Of a stretch of DNA of 64,000 bases, positions 1-9,922 are shown piece after piece; within the stretch, counting starts at the first letter, position 1, and each line of letters opens with the position of its first letter. The position numbers and the translations under genes were made by a program. The notes below the pieces were generated by a model, which did not search any database, had not been told where the DNA came from, and saw only the letters and a list, made by a program, of their open reading frames with translations. Source of the DNA: an uncultured Saprospiraceae bacterium (GTDB lineage Bacteria > Bacteroidota > Bacteroidia > Chitinophagales > Saprospiraceae); contig CALIAU010000006.1 of the NCBI GenBank assembly GCA_938045585.1, forward strand, positions 147,579 through 211,578. Direction: 5' to 3'.

Positions 1-1701
1 AATGACATTGTCTGCGTACTCAGATTTTTTTGCAATCAGAGGAGGATCAATGCTAGAGGTGTAATTATACATCGTCGTTTCTGCATTATAAAAATGCTCT
101 TGGACATAGGCCATCAGATCATTTGCCTTGCTTAACCATTTTTCGTCAAAGGTGGCCTGATACAGCGCAATGAAGGCATCAATGGTCAGTGCATAGTCAT
201 CTAGAAATCCATTAATGGTCGATTTACCATCCTTGTAGGTATGCAAGATTCGATTGTCCTTTTGTATTTGTTTGTTCAAAATAAATTCTGCGTTCCGAAT
301 TGCTGTTTCTAAATATTCTTCATTTCCAAAGGCTAGATAGGCATCAATATATCCTTTCATCATGATCGCATTCCATGCGGTCAAAATTTTATCATCCAGT
401 CCTGGACGGATACGCTTAGATCTATGCGCAAACAACTTTGTGTTTATATCTGCTATGATTTTTTTTGCTTGATCAACTGGCATAGAAAAGTCCTTGGCGA
501 CGCTAGCAATACCCTTGGTGATGTGTAAAATATTAACATGTTCCCAGTTTCCGTTTTTCTTTACATTATAATAGGCGTTGTATAATTCGGCTTGTTTCTC
601 ATCCCCAATAATCGAGTCAATCTCTGCCTTAGACCAGGTATAGAATTTGCCTTCTTCTCCCTCGCTATCTGCATCGAGTGCGGAGTAAAAGCCTGTTTCT
701 TTGGAAGTCATTTCGCGCTTTGTATAAGCAAGCGTGTGTTCTACAATTTCTTTGTACAGGGGCTTTTTAGTGAGGCGGTATGCTTGGCTGTATAGACTCA
801 CTAATTGTCCATTGTCGTAGGTCATTTTTTCAAAGTGTGGGGCTAGCCAATATTTATCTGTAGAGTAACGCGAAAAGCCTCCGCCTAACTGATCGTAAAT
901 TCCTCCTAGAGCCATCTTGTCTAGGGTCGTCGTGACTGCTTCTAGTGCTTTAGCGTCTTTTGCATGATGTGCATATTTTAGCAAAAACTCATAGTTGTTG
1001 GGCAGAGGAAATTTAGGTGCTCCTTTTCTGCCACCTTCTTCGTAGTCTATGAGACCTTTAAACACATTGGCGATAGGAGCGAGTCCTCCCTTTGTAAAAT
1101 CCATCTTAGCAGTAACGACCTGCAGTTCGTCCGAACTTTGAATACCCTGTGTTACCTGTTCCGCTTGTGCAGTTAGTTTTTCTGGATCTTCTTTTTTTAT
1201 TTGAATAAACTGTTCCAATAGATTTGTCCATTCCTCTTTGCTATAGTAAGTGCCCGCATAAAATGGCTTTCCATCGGCAAGTGCAAAGGCGTTAAGTGGC
1301 CATCCACCTCTTCCAGTTATGAGCCGGCAGGCAGTCATATAGACATCATCAACATCAGGACGTTCTTCTCGATCCACCTTTATACATACAAAGTTCTCGT
1401 TCATGATCTGGGCAACTAGACTATCTTCAAAGGACTCATGTTCCATGACATGGCACCAGTGGCAAGAAGAGTATCCTACACTTACGATAATCATTTTGTC
1501 CTCATCCTTAGCTTTCTTAAAAGCTTCATCTCCCCAGGGATACCAGTTTACAGGATTATGTGCATGCTGAAGTAGGTAGGGAGAGGTTTCATTAATCAGA
1601 CTGTTTGTGTATTTATGATCCATGTGGGACTTTGAGGATTGGTTTGATTTGCAGGCGAAAAGTGCACAGATCATATATAGAAGGAGAAAATTTGCTTTCA
1701 T
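1..1701 (-). CDS. Thioredoxin-domain lipoprotein, YyaL/DUF255 family (partial)
   Basis: Reads leftward and runs off the left edge, so the C-terminus is missing; 567 codons are present. A lipoprotein signal (LFAC, Cys17) is followed by the family's conserved opening ([18 protein letters not shown], residues 39-56) and a thioredoxin-like segment with the redox pair CHWC at 79-82. Further in are motifs typical of the alpha/alpha-barrel part, such as [10 protein letters not shown] and [18 protein letters not shown]. The bacterial role is not established; the human homologue is SPATA20. The lipobox suggests a periplasm-facing, membrane-tethered protein, whereas many homologues are cytosolic. The start was chosen because it gives the signal peptide and has a TAnnTTTG box just upstream. 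Family assignment is firm, function is not. Confidence 0.9.
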   Translation of the reverse strand, partial: MKANFLLLYMICALFACKSNQSSKSHMDHKYTNSLINETSPYLLQHAHNPVNWYPWGDEAFKKAKDEDKMIIVSVGYSSCHWCHVMEHESFEDSLVAQIMNENFVCIKVDREERPDVDDVYMTACRLITGRGGWPLNAFALADGKPFYAGTYYSKEEWTNLLEQFIQIKKEDPEKLTAQAEQVTQGIQSSDELQVVTAKMDFTKGGLAPIANVFKGLIDYEEGGRKGAPKFPLPNNYEFLLKYAHHAKDAKALEAVTTTLDKMALGGIYDQLGGGFSRYSTDKYWLAPHFEKMTYDNGQLVSLYSQAYRLTKKPLYKEIVEHTLAYTKREMTSKETGFYSALDADSEGEEGKFYTWSKAEIDSIIGDEKQAELYNAYYNVKKNGNWEHVNILHITKGIASVAKDFSMPVDQAKKIIADINTKLFAHRSKRIRPGLDDKILTAWNAIMMKGYIDAYLAFGNEEYLETAIRNAEFILNKQIQKDNRILHTYKDGKSTINGFLDDYALTIDAFIALYQATFDEKWLSKANDLMAYVQEHFYNAETTMYNYTSSIDPPLIAKKSEYADNVI

Positions 1702-1718
1702 TTTAGGTAAATATGCTG

Positions 1719-1726
1719 CAAAAGTA
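1719..1726 (-). promoter_or_regulatory. Bacteroidota -7 box for the YyaL-family gene
   Basis: On the minus strand this reads TACTTTTG, an exact match to TAnnTTTG, with the ATG 18 nt downstream of its last base. No clear -33 TTTG was found at the usual spacing, so this is a consensus match only. Confidence 0.45.
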
Positions 1727-1826
1727 CTTGGATTTTGAGCTAAATCGAAGTTAATCAGTGAATTAATGTTAACACGGGAAAACATATATGAAAAACACTT
1801 ATATTAATAGCTCTTAAACACCTGAT

Positions 1827-2297
1827 ATGAAATGGAGACGCTTTAATGGTCAAAGAATTGAACAAGATATTAAGGAAAAAGTCCGAGAAACACTGGAGTA
1901 TGAGCATTCTCTAGGCCATAAATTAAAGGTTTGCATAGGTTCAGATAGTCAGGTAAAGGGAGGCATTGCTGAATTTGCTACGGTTATAGTCTTTGTTCGC
2001 GAGAAAAAGGGTGGATTTATGTTTATTTCCAATGATACCGTGTCTCAGCGCATGTCCTTAAAGGAGCGTATGATCCTAGAGGTAGCTAAATCTGTGGAAA
2101 TAGCCTATGCCTTATGTGATTTGCTAGATGAATTTGAAGTAGAACTTGAAGTACATGCGGATATTAATACAGACCCACATTTTGAGTCAAATACGGCGTT
2201 AAAAGAGGCTATGGGCTATATTTTGGGGATGGGCTTCGTTTTTAAGGCAAAACCGGATGCCTTTGCCAGTTCATCTTGCGCAGACAAAATGGTATAA
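1827..2297 (+). CDS. YkuK-family RNase H-like protein (DUF458)
   Basis: A complete 156-residue protein of the length usual for YkuK/DUF458. The family is predicted to have an RNase H-like fold. The acidic motif GSDSQ lies at residues 38-42, and a second acidic cluster, HADINTDP (Asp112, Asp116), lies in the C-terminal half with a further Asp at 144. These fit metal-binding positions of an RNase H-like site, but no activity is established for the family, so nuclease activity is inferred. It has no signal peptide and is therefore cytosolic. It stands between the divergent YyaL gene and the M16 pair. Confidence 0.82.
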   Translation: MKWRRFNGQRIEQDIKEKVRETLEYEHSLGHKLKVCIGSDSQVKGGIAEFATVIVFVREKKGGFMFISNDTVSQRMSLKERMILEVAKSVEIAYALCDLLDEFEVELEVHADINTDPHFESNTALKEAMGYILGMGFVFKAKPDAFASSSCADKMV

Positions 2298-2388
2298 AGT
2301 GGCTTTAGTTTGTGACATTTTACTTAGAAATCCGTTCTTTTGCGATATAAAATTAGGACATCAATCTTATTTACCAATTAATCAAATT

Positions 2389-3714
2389 ATGATACAAAAA
2401 CTAGCCATCGTATGCTGCGCGTTATTCGTCAGCAGTATATGTATTGGACAAATGAGCAGCGTGGATTTTAAGGAATTCACCCTAGATAATGGCTTACATG
2501 TCATTTTACATCAGGATAACTCTACACCAATTGTAGCCGTATCCGTTTTATACCATGTGGGTTCTAAAAATGAGAAGCCAGACAAAACTGGTTTTGCTCA
2601 CTTTTTTGAACACTTATTATTTGAAGGTTCTGTGAATATAGGCAGAGGCGAATTTGATAAGTATGTGGAAAAAGCGGGAGGTACATTGAATGCCAACACA
2701 AGTTTTGACAGAACTTACTATTATGAGATTCTTCCTTCTAATCAGTTAGAATTAGGATTATGGTTAGAGTCAGAAAGAATGTTGCATGCACGTGTTGATA
2801 TCAAAGGAGTAGAAACTCAGAGAGAGGTTGTAAAGGAAGAAAGAAGACAGAGAATTGATAACCAACCCTATGGTTCTATCCTCCAAGAGTCTATGGTACG
2901 GGCGTACAAAGAACATCCGTACAAATGGCCTATTATTGGATATATGGAACATTTGAATGCTGCTGAAGAGGCGGACTATAAGCAATTCTATGCTGACTTT
3001 TATGTACCCAATAATGCGGTACTATCTATAGCCGGGGACTTAGATTATGCGCAGGCAGAAAGCTATATTAGAAAGTATTTTGGAGCAATTCCTAAGGGGA
3101 CTAAGCCTATTTATAGACCTACAGTAGTAGAGCCGGAGCTAGTCGGAATTACCAAGGATACCATTTATGATAATATACAATTGCCTGCGGTGGTACAGAC
3201 TTTCAGAATTCCTGCACAGGGAACACCAGATTTCTATGCTGTGTCTATGTTGAACACACTACTCAGTAGAGGACAAAGTTCTAGAATGCATAAGGAGATT
3301 GTGGATAAACAACAGTCTGCTGTGTTTGCAGGTAGTTTTGAGTTGGCGATGGAAGATCCTGGAGTTACTATAGCATATGGAATTTGTAATGCAGGCGTCA
3401 GCCCAGATGTCTTAGAAGGAAATATGGATAAGGAGATAATGAAGGTACAAAGCGAACTTATTACAGAAGATGAATTTCAAAAGTTACGTAATCAAATGGA
3501 AAACGATTTTGTGAGTTCGAATGCTCGAATGGCAGGTATCGCAGAAAGCTTAGCGAATTACCATGTGTACTATGGCGATGCGAATCTGATAAACAATGAA
3601 CTCGATAGATTTTTAGCAGTAACGAGAGAAGATATTAAGCGAGTAGCAAATAAGTATTATAATCTGGACAACAGAGTAATACTGCACTATTTACCAAACA
3701 CTGCAAAACCTTAG
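2389..3714 (+). CDS. M16 family zinc peptidase (catalytic subunit)
   Basis: Insulinase/pitrilysin-type metallopeptidase of 441 residues, the size of a single M16B subunit. The inverted zinc motif HFFEH is at residues 71-75 and the third ligand is probably Glu151 (VKEERRQR), matching the HxxEH-x(~75)-E spacing. The ATG at 2389 is preferred to an in-frame ATG at 2257 because it opens directly on a signal peptide (hydrophobic to about residue 20) and avoids overlap with the YkuK gene. It is exported, probably periplasmic. The next gene, 32 bp on, encodes a partner lacking the zinc motif; such active/inactive pairs form heterodimers in this family. Confidence 0.92.
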   Translation: MIQKLAIVCCALFVSSICIGQMSSVDFKEFTLDNGLHVILHQDNSTPIVAVSVLYHVGSKNEKPDKTGFAHFFEHLLFEGSVNIGRGEFDKYVEKAGGTLNANTSFDRTYYYEILPSNQLELGLWLESERMLHARVDIKGVETQREVVKEERRQRIDNQPYGSILQESMVRAYKEHPYKWPIIGYMEHLNAAEEADYKQFYADFYVPNNAVLSIAGDLDYAQAESYIRKYFGAIPKGTKPIYRPTVVEPELVGITKDTIYDNIQLPAVVQTFRIPAQGTPDFYAVSMLNTLLSRGQSSRMHKEIVDKQQSAVFAGSFELAMEDPGVTIAYGICNAGVSPDVLEGNMDKEIMKVQSELITEDEFQKLRNQMENDFVSSNARMAGIAESLANYHVYYGDANLINNELDRFLAVTREDIKRVANKYYNLDNRVILHYLPNTAKP

Positions 3715-3746
3715 TCATTTTAGAAATCGTTATTAAAAAGAATACA

Positions 3747-5906
3747 ATGAAAAATATATTATTATATACGCTATTCACTGTGCTTCTGTTTTCTTCCTGT
3801 TCTAAAAAAACAGCGACAGTAGTAGATACCACTAAAAAAGTAATGAAGGAAGAAATGGTAGATCCGGCTTTGGCCTGGAGGTCTACTGCACCTTCACCTG
3901 GTAAGGCAAGATCTATTAATTTAGGTGATTACTTTTCTAAAACCTTAGACAATGGCCTAACACTCATTGTCGTAGAAAACCATAAGTTACCAAGAGTTTC
4001 TTATAGCCTTCAATTAAATAACAATCAGATTCTTGAGAAAGATCAGGTAGGTTTTGTCTCTATGGCAGGGGATCTTTTGCGTACAGGTACAAAGACAAAG
4101 TCTAAGCAAGAAATTGATGCTGCTATTGATTTTATAGGTGGTAGTTTGAATACCAGTGGTTCTGGTATGTTCGGAAGTTCACTTACTAAGCATCAGGATA
4201 AATTACTCGATCTGATGACAGATGTATTATACAATCCATCTTTCCCAGCAGAAGAATTTGAGAAAATAAAGAAACAAACTATTTCAGGTTTACAAGCATC
4301 CAAGGCAGATCCAGGTGCAATGGCAGGCAATGTAGCGGCTGTATTGAATTACGGGAAGGACCATCCTTATGGTGAGATCCAGACGGAGAAGCATGTAGAA
4401 AATATGACCTTAGAAAATTGTAAGTCATATTATAATACTTTCTTCAGACCGAATAATGCGATGCTTACTATCGTTGGTGATATCACACCAGCAGAGGCTG
4501 AGGCGAAGGTGATGCAGTACTTTGGTAACTGGAAGAAAGGAACGATTCCTGCTGTGGATTATGATCCTGTAGCAGGACCAGATAAGACGAATGTATCTTT
4601 TGTAAACAAGGATGGTGCAGTGCAATCTGTTATTCGTATAACTTATCCAGTAGATTTAAAGCCAGGTTCTGCAGATGCAATTGGTGCCAGTGTTATGAAT
4701 TCGATTTTAGGAGGTGGAATTTTCTCAGGAAGACTGATGCAAAATTTAAGAGAAGACAAGGCCTATACCTATGGAGCAAGATCTAGTTTGTCTGCAAATA
4801 AATTGATAGGAAATTTCAATGCTTCCGCGAGTGTAAGAAATGAGGTTACGGATAGTTCAGTGCATGAATTTATTTATGAATTGAATAGAATGATCACAGA
4901 AGATGTTTCGGAAGAAGACCTTCAGTTGACAAAGAATTCTTTATCAGGAGGCTTTGCACGTTCTTTAGAGTCACCACAGACGATTGCAAGATTTGCGAAC
5001 AATATTGTACGCTTTAATCTTCCTGAAGATTACTACGAGACCTACTTGCAGAAATTAGAAGCAGTTTCAATAACAGATGTTAGAAGATTAGCAGCGAAGT
5101 ATATTCGACCGGAAAATGCAAACATTGTGGTTGTAGGAAACAAGGATGATGTAGCGGAGAAATTATTAAAATTTGATGCAGATGGTGTTATTGATTACTA
5201 CGATGCATTTGGAAATAAATTAGAAGTAAATAATGAGGCCTTATCAGCAGATATTACACCAGCAGTAATTTTAGATGATTATTTTGCTGCAATAGGTGGC
5301 AAGGATAAGTTGATGGCACTTAAATCCATGGAGCAGCATTATAAAATGGATATGATGGGACAGTCTATGGATATGGCTATGTATCAAAAAGCGCCAGGTA
5401 TGTTCGCTATGAATATGACAGGCATGGGTATGACCCTGCAAGAGCAGAAGTTTGATGGGACGAAGGCTTACAGTGCAGGGATGCAACAGCCTACAAAAGT
5501 GTTTACTGAGGGACCAGAGTTTGAGCAAATGAAAACAATGGCAAACATGACGCCGCAGTTAGATTATTCTAAGCCAGGATGGAATTTGGAGTTAAAAGGA
5601 TTAGAAAATATTGATGGAGAGAATTGTTACAAGATTATCGTAACAGATCCAGCTGGAAAGAAATCTACTGAATACTATAGTGAGAGTAAAAACCTATTGA
5701 TGCGTTCAGTAAGCACTGTAGAAATGCAGGGTCAATCGGTAACAACAACGACGGATATGGCAGACTATAAGGATGTGTCAGGTTATCTTTTACCACATAA
5801 GTTGACGCAAACTGTACCTGGTATGCCAGCACCTTTTGTTATGGAAGCATCCACGATAAAAGTAAACTCTGATTTACCAGCAGATATCTTTACTATCAAG
5901 GAATAG
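3747..5906 (+). CDS. M16 family inactive subunit, lipoprotein with LolA-like C-terminal domain
   Basis: 719 residues with a lipobox (FSSC, Cys18). The first ~490 residues form two M16-type domains; where the active subunit has HxxEH this protein reads FVSMAGDLL (about 103-111), so it should not bind zinc. The second-half substrate-binding region is kept (LREDKAYTYGARSS near 335-347), as expected for the non-catalytic partner. From about residue 509 to the end is an extra ~210-residue domain starting DDYFAAIGGKDKL, resembling the outer-membrane-lipoprotein-sorting (LolA-like) beta fold seen on some Bacteroidota M16 proteins. Probably co-transcribed with the upstream peptidase and followed by a terminator. 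The C-terminal assignment is by pattern only. Confidence 0.88.
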   Translation: MKNILLYTLFTVLLFSSCSKKTATVVDTTKKVMKEEMVDPALAWRSTAPSPGKARSINLGDYFSKTLDNGLTLIVVENHKLPRVSYSLQLNNNQILEKDQVGFVSMAGDLLRTGTKTKSKQEIDAAIDFIGGSLNTSGSGMFGSSLTKHQDKLLDLMTDVLYNPSFPAEEFEKIKKQTISGLQASKADPGAMAGNVAAVLNYGKDHPYGEIQTEKHVENMTLENCKSYYNTFFRPNNAMLTIVGDITPAEAEAKVMQYFGNWKKGTIPAVDYDPVAGPDKTNVSFVNKDGAVQSVIRITYPVDLKPGSADAIGASVMNSILGGGIFSGRLMQNLREDKAYTYGARSSLSANKLIGNFNASASVRNEVTDSSVHEFIYELNRMITEDVSEEDLQLTKNSLSGGFARSLESPQTIARFANNIVRFNLPEDYYETYLQKLEAVSITDVRRLAAKYIRPENANIVVVGNKDDVAEKLLKFDADGVIDYYDAFGNKLEVNNEALSADITPAVILDDYFAAIGGKDKLMALKSMEQHYKMDMMGQSMDMAMYQKAPGMFAMNMTGMGMTLQEQKFDGTKAYSAGMQQPTKVFTEGPEFEQMKTMANMTPQLDYSKPGWNLELKGLENIDGENCYKIIVTDPAGKKSTEYYSESKNLLMRSVSTVEMQGQSVTTTTDMADYKDVSGYLLPHKLTQTVPGMPAPFVMEASTIKVNSDLPADIFTIKE

Positions 5907-5927
5907 TCAGAAAAAACATATACAATT

Positions 5928-5959
5928 AAAAGGCTTGGATTAACGTCCAGGCCTTTTTT
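5928..5959 (+). terminator. Rho-independent terminator after the M16 pair
   Basis: A 12-bp stem (AAAAGGCTTGGA with TCCAGGCCTTTT, one G-U pair) closes a 6-nt loop (TTAACG) and runs into a T tract. It begins 22 nt after the M16 lipoprotein stop and separates that pair from the M28 gene. Confidence 0.85.
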
Positions 5960-6003
5960 ATTGAGCTGCTATTATTGTATCTTATCGATAAATTATAAAA
6001 GCT

Positions 6004-7371
6004 ATGCGATACCGTTTATTGTTCCTATTGATAGGATTTGTCTATGCCAATCAAGGCATTTCTCAGGATTTTCCTCCTAGTAAGGATCCCCGCCATTTTG
6101 ATATTATTGAGGCTGTTTCTGCAGACCGCATACAGGCAGATATTGAAAAGTTAGTAAGTTTTGGGACTCGACATACTCTGTCCGATACGGTATCACAAAC
6201 ACGTGGCATTGGTGCTGCAAGACGATGGATAAAATCAGAGTTTGATCAAATCTCCAAAGACTGTCAGGGCTGCTTAGAGGTTTCTTATCATCGAGGACTG
6301 GTTGAGGCAGGTGAGAGTAGACGGATTCCAGATCCCACCTGGATAGTTAATGTTGTAGCGATAAAACGCGGCACGGTATATCCAGATAGATATATTATAA
6401 TGTCGGGAGATATAGACTCGCGCGTGAGTGATCCATTGGATGGTGTTTCTGATTCTCCCGGAGCAAATGACAATGCCTCAGGTATGGCTGGTGTCATAGA
6501 AGCGGCGCGCGTCTTGTCTAAATATGATTTTCAAAGTTCCATTATTTTTCTTGGTTTATCAGGTGAAGAGCAGGGCTTATTTGGCGGTAAATTTTTTGCC
6601 AAGGACGCCAAAGAAAAGGGATGGGATCTCATAGGAATTATCAATAATGATATGATTGGAAATATACGGGGCATTGATGGTGTTGTGGATAACACCGTGT
6701 TTCGTGTTTTCTCAGAACCTGGTGCTCCCAAGCCTAGTGAACAAGAATTGATTTGGAATCGGTTTTATGGGGGAGAGGTAGATGGACCATCTAGGCAACT
6801 TGCACGCTATGTAGATAAGATGACGGATATGTATATGACTAATCTAGATGCTAAGATGATTTATCGTTTGGATAGATTCGGTAGAGGAGGACATCATAGA
6901 CCCTTTAATGATGAAGGCTTTCCTGGTGTACGTATAATGGAGGCGCATGAACAGTATGATCAACAGCATCAGGATATTCGTGTTGAAGATGGAATTGCCT
7001 ATGGTGATGTCATCGAACATGTGGACTTTGATTTTGCCGCCAAGCTTACTGCGGTAAACGCTATTTGCTTAGCAGGACTAGCTTGGTCTCCTAAGCAGAT
7101 ACCATTAGTGATGATAGGAGGTGCTGTAAAGCCGAGCACGGTTTTACGATGGGACCCTGTGGAAGATCCCAATTTGATGGGTTATAAGGTGTATTGGAGA
7201 GAGACCACCTCACCCCAATGGGAGTACTCAAAATTTGTTGGTAAAGAGACTCAGGTGACCTTAAAAAACATAGTAATTGACAACTACTTATTTGGTGTTT
7301 CTACAGTGGGGAAAAATGGAAATGAAAGTGTAGTGGTATATCCAAAAACCCTCATCCCAAGGAGGGGATAA
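6004..7371 (+). CDS. M28 family peptidase with C-terminal fibronectin-type region
   Basis: 455 residues with an N-terminal signal peptide (to about residue 21, GISQ). The M28 zinc-aminopeptidase core is visible: PGANDNASG (bridging Asp), LSGEEQGLFGG (catalytic and zinc Glu), NNDMIGN (Asp ligand) and MEAHEQYD (His ligand). The first motif, normally HxD, reads GDID at residues 135-138, so the usual first His ligand is Asp. The last ~95 residues (LRWDPVEDPNLMGYKVYWRE onward) look like a fibronectin type III fold. Probably secreted or periplasmic. It sits alone after a terminator. The family is clear; full activity is uncertain because of the ligand change. Confidence 0.85.
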   Translation: MRYRLLFLLIGFVYANQGISQDFPPSKDPRHFDIIEAVSADRIQADIEKLVSFGTRHTLSDTVSQTRGIGAARRWIKSEFDQISKDCQGCLEVSYHRGLVEAGESRRIPDPTWIVNVVAIKRGTVYPDRYIIMSGDIDSRVSDPLDGVSDSPGANDNASGMAGVIEAARVLSKYDFQSSIIFLGLSGEEQGLFGGKFFAKDAKEKGWDLIGIINNDMIGNIRGIDGVVDNTVFRVFSEPGAPKPSEQELIWNRFYGGEVDGPSRQLARYVDKMTDMYMTNLDAKMIYRLDRFGRGGHHRPFNDEGFPGVRIMEAHEQYDQQHQDIRVEDGIAYGDVIEHVDFDFAAKLTAVNAICLAGLAWSPKQIPLVMIGGAVKPSTVLRWDPVEDPNLMGYKVYWRETTSPQWEYSKFVGKETQVTLKNIVIDNYLFGVSTVGKNGNESVVVYPKTLIPRRG

Positions 7372-7464
7372 TTATTTAGAAAATATTGATTAGTTATTAG
7401 CTATATATGGCTGATTTACATATTAAATCTATATTTTGCAGCGCGTATTAAAACAATAAAAACA

Positions 7465-8175
7465 ATGAAATTCAAATATATTACTCTAGTCATTTTTGCT
7501 GCGTGCTGCGTATTGGTAGCTTGTAAAGAAAGTGGGAAAAATGCAATGAAAAACGGAGGCTCAGATACTATGTACCCCAGTGCTGTTATTCCATTTTTTG
7601 AACATTGGAACCTAATACTAGGAGATGGGTCTAATGTAGGGAAGGCAATTGATCTTGAGAACAAAGATTACTTCTATACGGAAAATAGTGGAGGAGAGAA
7701 TTGGGTAGTCTTCAAGACACCGAATGCAGGGAATACACATGGTACCTCCAATAATACGAGAACAGAATTAGCGCCGTTGAAAAAATGGTCTCCTATGACA
7801 GGTGGGAAATTAAGTGCAACATGCAAGGTCATGAATGTAGCAACAACAGGGGATGCTCGAGTAGCTGCTACCTACTCTGCAGTGATTGGACAAATACATA
7901 GTGCGGATGGCCATGAAAATGAACCCTTTAAATTGTTTTATAAAAAATTCCCTGGTCACACCAAAGGTTCGGTCTTTTGGAACTATGAGATAAATACTGC
8001 TGGAGATGACAATTCGGGTAGATGGGATTATTCTTACCCAGTGTGGGGTTATGACTTTTCTGTAGTAGGAAAAACGAAAGATAGCTACCCACCAGAACCT
8101 AAAGATGGGATTGCGCTAGGAGGAGATAAGCTATGTGGTAGACGTGAAGGACGGAATGATGCATTTAACATTTAA
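7465..8175 (+). CDS. PL7 alginate-lyase-like lipoprotein, N-terminal part (cut by a frameshift)
   Basis: Encodes a lipobox (LVAC, Cys20) and most of a PL7 domain: RTELA, GQIHS and YKKFPGHTKGSVFWNYE are the family's active-site strands (Arg and the Gln/His pair). At about residue 220 the frame drifts into unrelated sequence and stops. The rest of this domain, ending in the conserved FFKLGSYNQTNG, is intact in the next frame from 8120 and continues without a stop into a second PL7 domain. The second domain is a close internal copy, so the ancestral gene was one lipoprotein of about 670 residues with two PL7 domains. PL7 enzymes cleave alginate by beta-elimination. As it stands this piece lacks a core strand and should be inactive alone. 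Confidence 0.8.
   Translation: MKFKYITLVIFAACCVLVACKESGKNAMKNGGSDTMYPSAVIPFFEHWNLILGDGSNVGKAIDLENKDYFYTENSGGENWVVFKTPNAGNTHGTSNNTRTELAPLKKWSPMTGGKLSATCKVMNVATTGDARVAATYSAVIGQIHSADGHENEPFKLFYKKFPGHTKGSVFWNYEINTAGDDNSGRWDYSYPVWGYDFSVVGKTKDSYPPEPKDGIALGGDKLCGRREGRNDAFNI
8119..8131 (+). other. Frameshift site in the tandem PL7 gene
   Basis: In the second domain the matching stretch encodes LGEEFSYE. Here the purine-rich run GGAGGAGATAAGC reads LGGDK in the upstream frame and EEISYV in the downstream frame, so homology switches frames within about 10 nt. The shift equals a loss of 2 nt or a gain of 1 nt, as expected from slippage in GGA/GAG repeats. It could be a true mutation, a sequencing error or, less likely, a recoding signal. 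Confidence 0.75.
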
Positions 8176-9487
8176 AAGTCCAGGACATGAAACAAAAACA
8201 TTTACCAAGAATTTGCTCAAATCTGAGTATGCGAAAGCTACAGATATGCCAGAACAGGTTAGAAATTTATTTGTCCCTATTGGTCAAGATGGTGTTGAAC
8301 GACCACAGGCATATACTGAGGATGGACTCTTTTTCAAATTAGGTTCCTATAACCAAACGAATGGCAAAGATCCAGCAGTAAATAGAGTTTGGTGTTCGGG
8401 TGCAGAGACGCATGATGGCGATGTTCAGAAACAATACGCAGATGGAAATTATGCTGAAGTGTGGTTTAAGGATGCGGAGATAGTTATCAGTGATAAATCG
8501 ATTTCGAATCAAGGCTACTTTGCTGCAAATGATGGCTTGGCTAGTAAGACAGTATATCCGCATGAGATTATTCCATTTATGGATAAGTTCAAAATGCTGA
8601 TGGGAGATGGAACAAATTTAGAGGACCTAACAAAGTTTGAAAATAAAGACTTTTTCTATACTGTAATTGATGGGACTAGGCATTGGGTAGTATACAAAAC
8701 ACCTAACTCGGGTGTTACTTCAAAGAACTCAAGCAATACACGTACAGAATTGCATGAAAAGAGAGAGTGGAAACCAGAAGAAGGCGGAAAGCTGACGGGT
8801 ACTTGTAGAGTTATGCAGGTTTCTGTTTCAGGGGATGCTAGAGTTGCGGCATCGTACTCTACAGTTATTGGTCAAATTCATAGTGGAGAGGGACATGAGA
8901 ATGAACCAATTAAAATATTTTATAAAAAATTTCCAGGTCATGAAAAGGGTTCAGTCTTTTGGAATTATGAAATTAATACAGAGGGTAGCAATGATAAAAG
9001 ATGGGACTATTCCTATCCTGTGTGGGGCTATGATATGTCAGTAATAGGTACATCCAAAGATGACTTTCCTGCAGAGCCTAAAGATGGGATTGCTTTGGGA
9101 GAAGAGTTTAGCTACGAAATCAATGTCTATAAAGGAATAATGTATGTCACATTTATGAGTGAGGGGCATCCAACAAAGACGTTTACAAAGAATCTTATCA
9201 AGTCTGAATATGTCAACAGAGAAGATATCCCTGATCAGGTTATGAAAATTTTTGCTCCCATTGGGCAGGATGGAACGGAACAAGCGGTGGCATATAAAAA
9301 TGAGTTAAACTACTTTAAGCAAGGCGCATATAATCAAACCAACGGCAAATCACCTGAAAAGAATATGGTTTGGTGTGCTGGCGCAGAAACCTATGGTGGA
9401 GATATAGCTAAACAATATGCAAATGGTTGTTATACAGAAGTATGGTTCCGAGAAGCAACAGTAGGTCCAGGAACACCTCCAAAATAA
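8135..9487 (+). CDS. PL7 alginate-lyase-like protein, C-terminal part (end of domain 1 plus complete domain 2)
   Basis: Opens with a possible GTG in the frame that continues PL7 domain 1 (VVDVKDGMMHLTF) and ends that domain with FFKLGSYNQTNG near residue 70. A full second PL7 domain follows from about residue 140: RTELH, GQIHS, YKKFPGHEKGSVFWNYE and YFKQGAYNQTNGK, the family's catalytic Arg, Gln-His and Tyr strands in order. Domains 1 and 2 share long identical stretches, so this is a recent tandem duplication. If translated separately it has no signal peptide; an AGGAGG sits 11 nt before the GTG, although Bacteroidota depend little on such sites. Domain 2 alone looks catalytically complete. 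Confidence 0.8.
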   Translation: MVDVKDGMMHLTFKSPGHETKTFTKNLLKSEYAKATDMPEQVRNLFVPIGQDGVERPQAYTEDGLFFKLGSYNQTNGKDPAVNRVWCSGAETHDGDVQKQYADGNYAEVWFKDAEIVISDKSISNQGYFAANDGLASKTVYPHEIIPFMDKFKMLMGDGTNLEDLTKFENKDFFYTVIDGTRHWVVYKTPNSGVTSKNSSNTRTELHEKREWKPEEGGKLTGTCRVMQVSVSGDARVAASYSTVIGQIHSGEGHENEPIKIFYKKFPGHEKGSVFWNYEINTEGSNDKRWDYSYPVWGYDMSVIGTSKDDFPAEPKDGIALGEEFSYEINVYKGIMYVTFMSEGHPTKTFTKNLIKSEYVNREDIPDQVMKIFAPIGQDGTEQAVAYKNELNYFKQGAYNQTNGKSPEKNMVWCAGAETYGGDIAKQYANGCYTEVWFREATVGPGTPPK

Positions 9488-9922
9488 AACATCCAACTAG
9501 CAGTATTAGGATCAAATTAAAAAAGAAGATATTTCTTCGCATGTAGAATTACTTACAAGTTGTTATTCAATTAGTTATGTTGATGTATTTAACTATTAGT
9601 TTGAGTGATTATCATCTAAAGATTAGCTAGCTTAATAACCAAAATACTTCTTTTTATTGTTCTCAATATAGTTTCAGTCCCTTTGCCTACTTGATTACTT
9701 AAGATTATTATTTATCTTAATTGTTAGAGTATGTATTTGTATAAAGAGCTGTGATTCTATCCAAAGATTTTATAGTAAAAGAGCTATAAGATATAGCGTT
9801 GCATGTCTTTTTATACACAATTGTATTAGATTTTATTCCATACATTTATTTAGAATGTATGGCTTAGGCCAAATTGTACAAGGGACTGCGCTAGAATTGC
9901 ATGAAATCATTAGAATAGTATT
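9488..9922 (+). other. 435-bp AT-rich non-coding leader before the giant T9SS gene
   Basis: No credible gene. The only clear structure is a perfect 9-bp inverted repeat, CCATACATT/AATGTATGG with a 7-nt loop, at 9838-9862, ending 60 nt before the start codon. It may lie in the 5' leader of the giant gene as a regulatory hairpin or operator. No exact TAnnTTTG box was found near it. Confidence 0.4.

Noticed and set aside
2257..2388. Longer N-terminus for the first M16 peptidase
   Set aside because: It would overlap the YkuK gene and put a signal peptide 45 residues inside the protein.
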